Below, piece by piece: positions 10,501 through 22,419 of a stretch of 64,000 nucleotides of DNA (position 1 is its first letter; the number at the start of each line of letters is the position of its first letter). The translations under genes and the position numbers were made by a program. Source of the DNA: Siphonodentalium dalli (taxonomy: Eukaryota > Mollusca > Scaphopoda > Gadilida > Siphonodentaliidae); assembly GCA_032622095.1 (NCBI GenBank), contig CP136067.1, positions 91,006,707-91,070,706 on the forward strand. The letters are read 5' to 3'. Below the pieces are notes generated by a model, which had not been told where the DNA came from, did not search any database, and saw only the letters and a program-made list of their open reading frames with translations.

Positions 10501-11989
10501 AAATCACTTGTCAGTTAATTAACTAACACGAATAATAACCAAGTGAGTCACAACTTGCTATCTTTTCGGAAAACGCAGATAATAATGTTCTGGATATATG
10601 TAAAAAATTAACTTTTTACAAATTTGGTTGCCATTTTGGAAGCCATCTTCAGCAATTTGGTCTATAAACACCGTAGTGTGACACATTTAAGATATACCAA
10701 AACAATAAACACCTTTGATACCAAAGATAGTTCCATTTTACTTGAAAAAATGGTCCAAACCTGAAAAGTGAATTTTTGCCGATATTTATGTCAAGTTTGT
10801 GAGAGAAAAATCCAATATTTCTGGTGATGTCAGTGGTGACAATAGTAACAATGATTCATAGTGCATCATACATGTTAGTAGCGCCCGCTCTCCCGCGGCG
10901 AAGCCGCGGAAGCGAAGCGACCAGGGTATACGTATGTGAATATCGGATATACTAATCAACTTTTTCGGCCCAATCTAAAAATAATTTGAAATTACCTAAA
11001 ATAGGATAATTTATTCATAACTCAAGGGTCAGCGGGGTTAACAAAATTATTTTTTGCGACGGCCGCCATTTTGTATCGATTAGTTCCACCTCGATCGGCA
11101 GCGAAGTTAGTGTAATTTATCAAAATGACCAAGAGCAAACACTTTGATAAATAATTCTTGTCGGCACATGTTAGTTATACATGTACTTCATTATATATGG
11201 GCAAATAATGTCTTTAATACAAGCCAAAGATATTAAAAATTGAGAATCTGAGCACTGAAGTTTAACAAAAAGTTAAATAATCAAATTGCATGAACAAATT
11301 TTGTTTACATATTTTATAAAAATATTAAAAATATTTGCCCCGAAAGAGGATTTTAGAGGCCCCACTGGGTGTTTAGATATTTTCTTCAATTTTCTATCGG
11401 TGTTTCCGCCTAAAATTTGGATGGAATATTCTCAAAGTGTAAAGCCGACAAACGAAAACTATAAGTTCCGATAGATTGATAGATCGCAGAGTCCTTTTAA
11501 ATAAATCGAATTCATCATAGATTCATACATCTTTAGTGTGTCCCAAATCAAATATTGGGTGATGAGGCATGGGTCGAGACATAATATAGTTCCAAAGATA
11601 TTAACTATTTTAAGCCATTTGATTCATTGATGGTGTGAACCAATCCAATCATGTTATTGATAAAGGCTTGTATATCATGTATTTCTATTCACAACGAGCG
11701 AAAGAAATATGAGTTTGTTGCTTGATAAGTTTGTATAAGTACGCACACATAAAAAAACATGTCTGCGTGCACGGTGCAGACATGTTTCGCCGCTCAACAT
11801 TCACACTGAAAACATGTTAAATAACTCAACACCTACGATTATGAACACAACTGAGGTAAGCAACGTGTACATATTTATGAAATCCATTCTAAGAATAGAT
11901 TTCTTAAAGCCAAAGTCGACACTGACTGGCGAAATATTGCATACAAAACCAAATAAAAACAAAACACACACTGCCAGTGACACCAACAT
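10501..11989. other. Intronic, no gene seen
   Basis: AT-rich sequence with no domain. A short GC-rich hairpin, CCGCGGC-GAA-GCCGCGG, lies at about 10894-10910. A second self-complementary patch occurs around CATGTCTGCGTGCACGGTGCAGACATG at about 11759-11785. Nothing else is supported. Confidence 0.5.
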
Positions 11990-12376
11990 GTCAGGGAGAA
12001 CCCAAAACCGATGTACTAAACCTCGATTTGTGTAAAAAACCTCGATCGAGGTTCTTCGAGTATTTCAACTTATACCTATGGGAGGCCAAATTCACATTTA
12101 ATAATTAATTGTGCTTGATTGTGCCTAAGCACAATTAATTATTAAATGTGAATTTGGCCTCCCATAGGTGTAGCCTGTAGGCCTACTGTAAGAGGAAATA
12201 CTCCACACTATATCACTTACACTATATTACTTCCATTAGTATCATATTTGGTTTAGAGTGTTTCCCCTTATATCATGGTGTATGTTTTGACCAGTGATCA
12301 CATGGTCTCGAAGAACCTCGATCGAGGTTTTTCACACAAATCGAGGTTTAGTACATCGATTTTGGGTTCTCCCTGA
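11990..12376. mobile_element. Fold-back element with ~70-bp inverted ends and a perfect inner palindrome
   Basis: The outer arms 11991-12060 and 12307-12376 are reverse complements with few differences; each contains the palindrome ACCTCGATCGAGGT. Between them, 12074-12116 and 12127-12169 are perfect 43-base complements around a 10-base loop. No ORF and no clear target duplication. It is a MITE-like hairpin element; superfamily unknown. Confidence 0.75.
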
Positions 12377-12635
12377 CCCTGACCTGACCAATCTTCGAGC
12401 TTGAATTGAAATAAAAAAAAATGAATTTACCACAAGTTGTGCCATGGTTATTTCACAAATGACCGCAAAAAATTGCTATTTCAAATATAATTTAATGTTT
12501 CGCTTGCTGAATTACATGACAGATACATGTATGAATCAAGTATTATTTAAAAACATGCAACATGGCATGACGATTGTACAGTATAACACTACCGTACCAG
12601 AATGAGACTGAGAGCAAGAAGTGATGGAGTCGCAC

Positions 12636-12905
12636 CGAAATGTAGCAGCACCATAATTCCAAGCCGGTCACCCATCCAAGGACTAACCGAGCTTGACGTT
12701 ACTTAACCTCGGTGATCTGACAAAGCATCTAATGGCTGAGACCTGGAGGTTGTATCATGACAGTCCTCTAATGGCCAGACGAGCCCCCAGTGTAACAGGA
12801 TGAGAGAGTGAGAAGTGCGTAAGTTGCACCGAACATTGGCATCACCCGGAAACCCAACCCAGTCAACCATCCAAAGACTAACTGAGCTTGACGTTGCGTC
12901 TAACG
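12636..12905 (-). ncRNA. Two tandem 5S rRNA-derived segments (pseudogene or SINE3-type)
   Basis: On the minus strand, 12643-12728 matches the 3' half of animal 5S rRNA: on the plus strand it reads GCGGTCACCCATCCAAG-like, then GACTAACC, then GACGTT-CTTAAC-TCGGTGATCTGAC. A second, more decayed copy lies at 12836-12902, 196 bp away (AACCATCCAAAGACTAACTGAG). Both are degenerate at conserved positions and the 5' halves are not recognisable, so they are not functional 5S genes. They may be a decayed 5S cluster or the heads of a 5S-derived SINE. Confidence 0.75.
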
Positions 12906-13810
12906 ACCGTGTCCAAGAAATCTAGACCTCTCGGGTAGAAGAGTCATCTGCCTTCTATATTTACAACCATATTATTCCTTTTCATGAAAATAAATTAAAT
13001 TTAAAGCAAGTCAAAGATGTTAAATAAGTTATGTTTAAAAATATTATGCAATAATGCATGAAATTGATAATTTTACGTTCAGACGACCACGATACAATCG
13101 TAAGCGGAAAGATTTCCGTCGCAGGAAGTAACCGGTAGCTCGATTGCGCATGCTAACATCAAAATCGTTGGTCATAAATTGATATCAAGCGCTGTTTGAT
13201 TTTAGATGCGAAATGTGGATATCCTTGGTTACCTCTACTTGCGATGTAATCGCAGCCGTATAGGCCTGTAACGATTCATCGTGATTTCGATTTATCGCGA
13301 TTCGTCATTCATGATTCTATACGCGATTCATTTGTCTGTATTTTCGATACACTACGATACAGTTCCGCTTCCGTATTATGCAGTTACCATCCGAAGTGAA
13401 TCGGGACCCCTCGTTCGTTCCCGTAAGCTGTGAATGCTTACGAAGTTTTATTGGAAGTAAATCTGTAAATTTCGTTTGTTTCCGTGAGCTGGCACTTTGA
13501 CCTTTGACACAAACGTTGGCAGAAGTGATATGACTGACCTCCGTAACCTAGCCTCAGACTGTAAGCCATGCTCTGAGAGGTTTAATTTGATGACCTGCTG
13601 TGATTTCAATCAATCAAATACTAGTGTATTGGATATATCGTCTGCGCAAAACAACAACACGTGGGCCGTGGAAAGATGTTTGCTCAAGAAAGCTTAAAAC
13701 TTGTCAATCCGACAGCGGCCTACAGGTAGAAAATCTGGCAGTATTTCGGTTTTGGGACGTAACCCTTTGAGGATGGAAAGCCATGCATTAAGACAGGCAG
13801 AACTAAAACG

Positions 13811-13918
13811 ATATGCAAATTATGTTCGACGGCAACCTCTTACAAGACTGGTGTTACGACCAACATGTCACACCATTTGAAACGACATCATTCTCAGCCA
13901 GCTGTTGTGATTATATGA
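13811..13918 (+). pseudogene. BED zinc-finger remnant of hAT transposase
   Basis: A short open stretch reads ICKLCSTATSYKTG, then TNMSHHLKRHHSQ, then stop at 13916-13918. The C-x2-C...H-x4-H spacing and the T-N-x-x-x-H-L-x-R-H signature fit the DNA-binding BED finger at the N-terminus of hAT transposases. The catalytic DDE region is not recognisable downstream. Its position inside hAT-type ends supports the call. Confidence 0.7.
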
Positions 13919-14959
13919 TATACTAGCAGGGTTACCCGGCGTTGCCCAGGTTAATGTATGCTGTGGGTATTTGTTGGGAATAGAGAATGCTCTTGCTTAA
14001 AGTGTTATACGTTTTCTCATAAATTGTATATTGAAATAACATCACAATACATGATTATTACAGTCATGGAATATAAGTAGTGGCTCACCTTGTCAATTGT
14101 CATTCTGTTTATCGCGATTAATCCGTTCAACCAATAATGAAGTATTTATTTATTTACAACTGCGTATATATTAGACGTTATAATATGATACATGAACATC
14201 ATAAACACATTAGTTCGATAAAAGATGATAATTGGGTTTTACATATTGAGATGTATCAATCAATCTAGTGGGTTGGACTAAGATCTCGAGGACACCTGGC
14301 TATCATATCTCCATGAAGATACAGATGTTTCAAAGAAATTTCCAGGTGCTCCTCTGTTCATTGTGCTATATATTGGCTAAATATTCTTAGTTTAAACGAA
14401 ATGTTGCTGCGCACATATATCAGCTACATGTGCAAGGCACAGAGCGAGATTTTGAGTTGTTTATGTCAGTCGATGAGTCTGTTCTAAAACCCTTGTCAGA
14501 TGTCAGTATTGGTAGGATCCTGAAAAGTCTTGTGCTACTACTGCATTTTCTTCTATATCAGAAGAAACTATATTTGACTGCACACTGTGACCACTATTTT
14601 TGAACAGGCCTTCCATATCTCTTGACAAATTGTAACTTTTTGTGGAAACTGTATTGAATGGAACAGACTAAATTTTGTTATTATATATATGCAATCCTCT
14701 GACGGTTCGAGGTCTCTCAGTTTGCACGAATATATGTATCTCTTCAATAGAATGATAAATATACGCTTAATGCCTCTTCTAGTTATCTCTTTTTGCTAGC
14801 TCATTGTGTGAATGCCTTGATTGCCATTCCCATATAAATATGACTGTTAAGAAGATATAATTGTTCAAGTGACTTATGTGGGTCACCATATGTCGGGATT
14901 GTGAAATGTGAACGCCCAACTACTTAAAATGATATGGAGATGGCCTGGTGACTGTATAT

Positions 14960-16708
14960 AACTTATATGTGGATATCGGCGAATAGCAATATTATCAATG
15001 ATAGTGCATGTTCGCTCGCCATCCGTGACGCAAACGACACCAAATGTGATTTAATTCATGGTATATCCTTAGAGAAAAACGTGTGTGAATTTGGTGGAAT
15101 TTGGTTTATTAAACCAATTATTGATGCAACGCTGACCCGAACAACGCCATATTGCGAAGGTGATTATGTATTCGTTTGGTGGAAATCAGCGACAAAACTA
15201 ATTCACCATATTGTTTTAATTTCCCCTCCCACCAACAGCGTCATTTTAGAACATTTTAACCCGCACCATTATCTTCCTTGTAAAAAGTTACCCCTCTTAG
15301 AACGCCTTGGTGCCATCTCGATTGTACCACGTGCAGTTATATATAGAACGAACACAGACAGACAAAAATACAGACAGACAGCACGATTTTATTTCTTGTA
15401 TCATTTGAGAAGAACGTGTCTGAATTTGATGGTAATTGGTACTAAAAATATTTTGTATAAGTTTTGGTGACCCTCCCGTCCCTATTTCGGACTCAATCTG
15501 CACACACTAAGACTCATTAGAGATTAGAGATGCATATATATGAAATTGGTGAAAATTGGCGAGTATACAAATTCGTATCAAATTTAAGGTCCCCATATCT
15601 CTCACCCATAGGGCACCAATTTGGTGTATCTAAACCACACGATAAGATTCCTCGTATCACGGAGAAGAATATGTATCAATCTGGTGGAAATCGGCACTAA
15701 ACATATAGATATAATTTGTTGTGTCCCTCTCATCTCTATACACCACTGACTCGAATGGCCCCACTTGTGACATCCTTAAACCACACGATTACACTCCTGA
15801 TATCATGGAGATGATTGTTTATAAGTTTGATGATAATCGGCGACTAAGCAATTTTTTTTTATCAAATTTGGTGCCAATCCCTCCCCTTTCCATCTCTCAC
15901 CCAATAAGCACCACTATGGCGTCTTTAAATCACGATTATATTCCACGTATCATGGATAAGAACGTGTATCAATTTGGTGGAAATTGGCGCTAAAAAAATT
16001 GTGCATCAATTTTGGTGCCCCTGTCCCTTTCAATGCAACCCTGACTCGAATGAGGCCACATTTGACAGATAAAAGCCACACCATTAGACTCCTCATACCA
16101 TGGGGATGATTGTGTATAAGTGTGGTGGCAATCGGCGACTTATTATCAAATTTAGTGCCCACCCCTCCAAATCTCTCATCCAAAAACAACAATTTGGCGT
16201 TGTTAAATCGCACAATTAGATTCCGTGTATCATGAAGAAGAATATATATCAATTTGGTGGAAATCGGCGCTATAATTAGTTTTATCATCACCGAGTCAAT
16301 TTTGGTGCCCCTCTCCCCTTCCGTTCATCCCTGACTCAAACGACGCTACTTTTGACATATTTAAACCACACCGTTGGATTATTCATATCATGGGGATGAT
16401 TATATATAAGTTTGTTGGCAATCGGCGACAGACAAAAAAATCTGCCCCCCCCCCCTTCCGCGAACGGCGCGACTTTTGCCATATTTAAACCACGCCATTA
16501 GATTCCTCATATTATGGGGATGATTATATATAAGTTTGGTGGCAATCGGCGACAATTTTTTGTTCTGCCCCTGCCCGTTTCTGCCCCTGAAAACAACGGC
16601 GTGACTTTAGAAAATTATAACCCCGACCATTATCTTTCTCGTAAAAATATACTCCTAGTAGACACCTTTGGCATCATGTAGATGGTCCCCTGTGAATTTA
16701 TATAGAAC

Positions 16709-16743
<35 letters not shown>

Positions 16744-16760
16744 TTCGCAAATATAGATAT
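14960..16760 (+). repeat. Array of ~145-bp retroposon-like units with ACAG-repeat tails
   Basis: GGTGGAAATCGGCGAC-like boxes recur at about 15180, 15680, 15835, 15975, 16125, 16255, 16415 and 16540. They alternate with CCCTGACTCGAATG...TTTAAACCACAC boxes, with spacing of about 125-157 bp. Two blocks end in TATATAGAAC-ACAGACAGACAG (15340-15385 and 16700-16744, the latter about nine ACAG units). A 167-codon open frame here is only the repeat read through. Single copies lie at 40250 and 62620. Confidence 0.75.
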
Positions 16761-17245
16761 AGATAAACAGATGAGTGAGAAACTTTTCAACTCTTTTACC
16801 GTCTTCAGTATCAATATGTCATGTTGTACTGGTATTTCCGGATGTATACGAGCATACTACATTACTACATACTACAATACACATATAACTAAACAATTAT
16901 GAAAGTCCACAGTAATATTAGAAAAACTATCATTAAAACTCAACCTGAGAGATGTGCAAATTTGGAGTGTTGAATAGCTATTTCCTGGTGGGATAAAATT
17001 TTGCCTATCAGTAATCACGATACGTATCGTATCGTTGGCCCCGTATCGCGATACATATTGTATCGTGACCAAGCATATCGTTACAGGCCGACAGCCGTGT
17101 GTACGTAAAAATCGTAGCTGGCAATGGTCGTAGGGTAGTCAATCACATTCTTTAGAACAACATATGCTATCATAATGTACGATGAGATTGCAATCGTCTG
17201 AACAAACTATTCCTCCACTTACGATTGTATCTTGGTCGTCTGAAC

Positions 17246-17793
17246 ATACACTAAGTTGTTCCCACAGTATGTTATACTTGTGATAGTTAGTATTAGTTAC
17301 TAGTACAGTATGCATCCATGCACAGTGTTCACCTGCCCCTGGCGTATTATGATAATCACCAACCAATCATCAGAAATTAGGAAATGATGGAATCGAGATA
17401 AAAAAAGATGCATGCAAATTTCAATGACGTGCCTAAAAACCAGGTAGAAAATGTAATGTTGCGAAAAATACATAATAATGCAATACTTCAGTATGGACAG
17501 TATGTCGTGATATAATATTAGTATACGAACATTTGCAAAACTAACTGTCAAGACTCAAGCAAGGTTTCGGTCAACATTGTGTGGCTATATAAATCACTAA
17601 ACCTTCACATGACGCAAACATTCTATTATTGGCTGACCTCGGGTTAAGTCAGAACGAATCGTGTTATGTTCCAATTTTTTTGCTGTGATGACTTGCTTTC
17701 ACATGCCCAAGTTGTACCCACTAACCAAGTTGTCCCTACCATCTAGGAAGCCCAGGCTAGACCGTTAACTTCTGGGTTGCCCTGGCTGATGTA
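17246..17793. other. Intronic, one short inverted dispersed repeat
   Basis: At 17678-17745, TGCTGTGATGACTTGCTTTC and CCCAAGTTGTACCCA match the reverse complement of 22735-22805. Nothing else is recognised. Confidence 0.5.
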
Positions 17794-18169
17794 CCCTGCT
17801 GGACAAAACAAGTGTCCATTGGCACCGCGGTGTATTTACCGTTCGACCGCGGTGTCAGAGTTTGTAACTGCACCGCGTCTGAGCGGCAAGTACACCGCGG
17901 CCAAACGTCAAGTACACATGTACACCGTGGCCGAAAAGCAACTACAACGGGACCGCATGGCATGTACACCGTGGTTAGATTTCTGGTTTGTATTGTCTTT
18001 TTTCAGTTTAATGAATGTACACAGCGGTAACTACACCATGGCCGAATGACAAATACACCGCGGCCCAACTGTAGTTAGCCGGTGGAGCCGCGATGTAGTT
18101 GCATTTCGGCCGCGGTGGCAATGATAACCGCACCGTGGTTAAGTGGGACACTTGTTTTACCCAGCAGGG
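17794..18169. mobile_element. MITE, SacII-palindrome family, copy 1 (TA target)
   Basis: Ends CCCTGCTGGACAAAACAAG at 17794 and CTTGTTTTACCCAGCAGGG ending at 18169 are inverted repeats, flanked by TA on both sides. The interior is GC-rich in an AT-rich region and consists of short repeats of CCGCGG flanked by GTACA/TGTAC and GGCAAGTACA-like strings, in both orientations. It has no coding capacity. It is a sister of 20566-20934. Confidence 0.8.
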
Positions 18170-18204
18170 TAAAAAGCTTGGTGGGAAAGCTTATGGTACA
18201 TAAA

Positions 18205-19575
18205 AAACATGGCCACCAGCGGCCATCTTGGATTTCAATATCCAATCCATTAGAACGGTCTACAGGTCGTACTGTTCGTCTGATCATCATGAAATTTGTC
18301 ATGGATGTTAATATTGACATGTAGATGGGAACGAGTAATTTTGGGGTCATTCGACCAAAAAACATGGACGTCGACAGCCATCTTGGATTTTACTCTTTGC
18401 ATGACTAAATTCTTTGGCACGCCCTACATGTTGTACCTTTGGTCGGATCATCATGAAATTTGTCATGGATGTTAATATTTACATGTAGATGGGAAACGAG
18501 TACTTTTGGGGTCATTCAGCCAAAAAACATGGCCGCTGGCAGCTATCTCAGCTGGCTATCTTGGATTTTACTCTTTGCGTGACTAAATCCTTTGGCACGG
18601 GCTACAGGTCGTACCTTTGGTCGGATCATCATAAAATTTGTCATGAATGTTGACAATGACATGTAGATGGGAATGAGTCATTTTGGGGTCATTTGGCCTA
18701 AACACATGGCCGCCAGCAGCCATCTTGGATTTTACTCTTTGGATGACTAAATCCTTTAGCACGGGCTACATATCGTAGCTTTAGTCTGATCATCATGAAA
18801 TTTGTCATGGCTGTTTAAATTGGAATGTAGATGGGAACGAGTCATGTTGGGGTCATTCGGACATTCGGCTGCCCGCGGCCATCTTTGATTTTAAAATTCA
18901 ATCCATTATCACGGGCTACTGTTCGTCTGGTCATCATTAAATTTGTCATGGGTGTTAATATTGACATGTAGATGGGAACGAGTAATTTTGGGGTTGTTCG
19001 GCCAAAAAACATGGCCGCAGGCAGCCATCTTGGATTTTACTCTTTGCATGACTAAATCCTTTCACACAGGCCACAAGTCGAACCTTTGGTCGGATCATCA
19101 TGAAATTTGTCATGGTTGTTAAATATGACATGTAGATGGGAACGAGTCATTGTCCAGTCATTCGACCAAAAAACATGGCCACCAGCAGCCATCTTGGATT
19201 TTACACTTTGCATGACTAAATCCTTTGGCACGTGCTACAGAACGCACCTTTTGTCAGATCATTGTGAAATTTGTCATGGATGTTGACATTGACATGTAGA
19301 TGAGATCGAGTAATTTTTAGGTTATTCGGCCAAAATCATGGCCGCCAGCAGCCATCTTGGATTTTACTCTTTGCATGACTAAATCCTTTGGCATGGGCTA
19401 CAGGTCGTACCTTTAATCGGATCATTATGAAATTTGTCATGGCTGTTGACATTGGCATGTAGATAACAAGTCATTTTAGGTTCATTTGGTCTTAAAATGT
19501 GTCCACTGGCAGCCATCTTGGATTTTACTCTTTGCATGACTAAATCCTTTGGCACACCCTACAGTCCAATTCCCT
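18205..19575 (+). repeat. Satellite, about nine ~165-bp units with a GGCCGCC hairpin core
   Basis: TGACTAAATCCTTTGGCAC recurs at about 18403, 18581, 18744, 19049, 19212, 19376 and 19541, about 165 bp apart. Each unit also carries CATGGCCGCCAGCAGCCAT (a short hairpin), GATCATCATGAAATTTGTCAT and ACATGTAGATGGGAACGAG. Units differ by 10-20% by eye. Related units occur at 21660-22200, 24885-25010 (inverted), 38390-39060 (inverted) and 50160-50330. Confidence 0.85.
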
Positions 19576-20436
19576 CATTCGATCATCTCCAGACTTCATA
19601 TTAATCTTGATATTGATCTTACTAGATGGAAGCTATCAAATGTTTTTAAATTTTATAGGAAAACATAGCCAATTTTACTGGATTTTACATCTGTAACCAT
19701 CTTGGATTTAACTTTTTTATATACCGGTATACATGTATATGTATCTCTTCATGTTGATAATCTAGTATTACATAGACATTTCAACTTTCCGCACCCCTAA
19801 TCGCTCCACATTAAATTATTCCCTTTCCAAGTTGAGGTACAGTGTCATTGACACTTTCATTATATGAAGTACTTGACTTAATTATTTTAAGTGATTATTG
19901 CAGGAAATGATAATCTGTAACTGCAAACTTGATAATAGTAATAGTATTAACTATTTTTGCGCATACACATATATATACTTAGAAATATTTTACTTGAGTT
20001 AATAAAACTGAATTGAAATGTATATACCGGTATAACTAAAACAACAGGATAAGGAGAATTGCAGATGTGATGCTATTTTCTGCCAACAAATTAGGCCTAC
20101 AATAGTACATGTACGTGTATGGTACACTGAAATTTCCCGAGGCAGTATAATTAATAAAATCTGGACAGACTGGTTGCTATTCATCGTGACATAGGCAGCC
20201 CGATTTTATATCGGATTCCGATTTTTTGCGGTAAATTGCCAATTTGTAGAGCCCTAATTGCACTCGAGATGTGTACTAATAATTTCCCCAGAAAAACTTA
20301 TTCAAACAGACAAAGATGGATAACTCTAAAATCAAGTGTATTAATAATGCAATTTTGACTGAGACCATCCTTTTGACGGCGTGTTTCTGGGCCAGAACAT
20401 ATAGAAATAACAAAACTTCAAAAATTTATATCTGAT
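19576..20436. other. Intronic, no gene seen
   Basis: The satellite decays up to about 19700. The remainder is AT-rich with several ATACCGGTAT palindromes (19721, 20028) and no recognisable coding sequence. Confidence 0.5.
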
Positions 20437-20548
20437 CACTCTGAGCGTTGATAGGTTGGTTCCTCGACTCGAATGATCGAATCAATTATTTTTATCCCCG
20501 AAGTCAAAGAAATAGTAATTGATGAGGGCCTGATCGGATTGAGTACCT
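20437..20548. mobile_element. Half copy of the TTAA fold-back element
   Basis: From CTCTGAGC through GGTTCCTCGACTCG to GATCGGATTGAGTACCT this matches the right half of 48319-48633, including the end at a TTAA (20549-20552). The left half is absent. Confidence 0.65.
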
Positions 20549-20565
20549 TTAATTAAATGTCCATA

Positions 20566-20934
20566 CCCCGCTGGACAAAACAAGTGTCCATTGGCACCGC
20601 AGTGTATTTGCCGTTCGGCCGCGGTGTCAGAGTTTGTAACTTCAGTTTAGCACCGCGGCCGAACGGCAAGTACACTGTGGCCCAACAGCAAGTACCCTGC
20701 GGTCGAAATGCAACTACGCTATGTGCACCATGGTTAGATTTCTGGTTTGTATCGTCTTTTTTCAGTTTAATGAACGTACAGTGTACACCGCGGCAACTAC
20801 ACCATGGCTGAACGGCAAGTACACCGCGGCCCAACTGTAGTTAGCCGATGGAGCTGCGGTGTAGTTGCATTTCAGCCGCGGTGGCAACGCTAACTGCACA
20901 GCGGTTAGGTTGACACTTGTTTTGTCAAGCAGGG
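20566..20934. mobile_element. MITE, SacII-palindrome family, copy 2 (TA target)
   Basis: Ends CCCCGCTGGACAAAACAAG at 20566 and CTTGTTTTGTCAAGCAGGG ending at 20934, with flanking TA at 20564-20565 and 20935-20936. The interior matches copy 1 at 17794-18169 nearly throughout, including the central TTTCTGGTTTGTAT box and the CCGCGG motifs. Confidence 0.8.
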
Positions 20935-21659
20935 TATGTATGCCATATACTAGAATATGTACATGCATAAAGTTACCGGTATAAGCTCATCATTTTGATA
21001 TCAGACTCATATAGAAATCTTGACTTTGTGCTCTTTTCAATTTTCATAGCCTCAAACTTAATGATTGTGCAGACCCAAATAAGCACTGCGTGGGCGAGAT
21101 TTCCCACAAAAATAATAAAGGTGCATGCATGTTTATTTGGAGCCCAAGAGTATGGGTTATGTCGTCAAAACACTATATAACACCAGGTGCCTCGGCTGGG
21201 GTCATTTAATGTTCAGGACGTCAGGGTTAAGTGAAGGGTAGGCCTACATATGTTTTTAAAAATGTGATAATGCGTACACATGGGTTTGCTATCGGTGGCG
21301 ACGCAGTTACTTCAACTGTGTTCCAGAATGTATGGGGGCAATTGGCAATTTGTTTTCAGTTCATTTTCATTGTAAATGTGAACAGTTATTCTGTAGCATA
21401 AATTGCAGCCCTCTTAATTTACGTTGTTTGGCTTCGGCAATATGCTACGGCAACCCTTTGTCTTGGCCCATTTTGCTTCAGCATGCCTGATTACCGTAGC
21501 AAATTATGAGAACCGGTACTGGAATTGTGACAGAAAGTCATTTGGAATGAGAATTCAAAACTTGTGGGTAAAATATTCCCCGGCTCCTAGCACAAGATAT
21601 AGCCAAACTTTTGTTTTCAATTTTCTGGTAAAAATACCTGTACATGGCTGCTAACAGCA
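20935..21659. other. Intronic, no gene seen
   Basis: No domain, RNA gene or clear repeat recognised. Confidence 0.5.
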
Positions 21660-22200
21660 ACAGGCAACATCTCTCATCCGATCGTCACCAAACATAATAT
21701 GGATTCACCATAGTGACATCTAAATGAGAGATTACCCCATCGAAATTCTGGTAAAAAAAACATGGCTGCCAACGGCCATCTTGTTTTTACTCTTTGTTTG
21801 ACTAAATCCTTTAGCACACCCTACATGTAACATCTCTCATCTGATCGTCACCAAACTTCATATGGATCTTCGGGGTTACATCTTGATGGCAGCTATCCCA
21901 TGTTTTCCGAATTTTGTTTAAAAAACATGTCTACCAGCAGCCATACTGGATTTCAAATTTGAATTAATCGGCACACCATGAAGCTCACAATTATTGGTGA
22001 AATGTTTTGAAAATTTAAGGGTACATTACTACATGTATGTTTGGGATCACCTCTAGATGGGAACGATTGAATTTGAACAATTTTCGATGAAATACATGGC
22101 CACTAGCAGGTATCTTGTATTTTACTCTTTGCATCACTAAATTCTTTGGCACACCCTACAGGCCACAACCCTTCATCGAACTTAATATGGATCCTCGATG
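21660..22200 (+). repeat. Diverged satellite units, related to 18205-19575
   Basis: About three units share CATGGCTGCCAACGGCCATC, TTTACTCTTTG, GACTAAATCCTTTAGCACAC and CATCTC(T)CATC-GATCGTCACCAAACTT, at a spacing of about 170-180 bp. Clearly kin to the 165-bp satellite but more decayed. Confidence 0.7.
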
Positions 22201-22419
22201 TGATCTCTAGATAGGAATTATCATTTTAGTTTTCATTGTTGGCATACAAACATCCCCGTGGTTGTGGGGTTCCACACAGAGGTACAGTGTACCACCATAA
22301 TCAAAGTAATTGACTTGAAAAACAGGGTGATACCCCGGTGAAGACCATTGTATTGCTGGTAGTATACGGTATCCACAGCAGTATAAAGATGGTCACTGCG
22401 GTGGAGTTACGGTACCGTT

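Larger units (their letters stand above)
13261..17091 (+). mobile_element. Decayed hAT transposon with 8-bp target duplication
   Basis: The ends are TAGGCCTGTAACGAT at 13261 and the complement of TCGGCCTGTAACGAT ending at 17091. This matches the (C/T)AG..-TGTAACGAT termini known for hAT elements. It is flanked by CAGCCGTA (13253-13260) and CAGCCGTG (17092-17099), an 8-bp duplication with one change. Subterminal regions repeat CGAT-containing motifs. Inside are a BED-finger remnant and a later retroposon array (14960-16760). I cannot find the rest of the transposase. Confidence 0.7.
13077..17245. mobile_element. Inverted-repeat element split by the hAT insertion
   Basis: GTTCAGACGACCACGATACA at 13077 and its reverse complement ending at 17245 form 32-base inverted ends (13077-13108 and 17214-17245) with two differences. 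Removing the 3.83-kb hAT copy and one target duplication would leave a MITE-sized element of about 330 bp. No convincing target duplication was found outside it. Confidence 0.6.

Noticed and set aside
12636-12905. Functional 5S rRNA genes
   Set aside because: Only 3' halves are recognisable and conserved positions are changed.
14967-15470. 167-codon open frame
   Set aside because: It crosses retroposon units and their ACAGACAG tail; no domain is visible.
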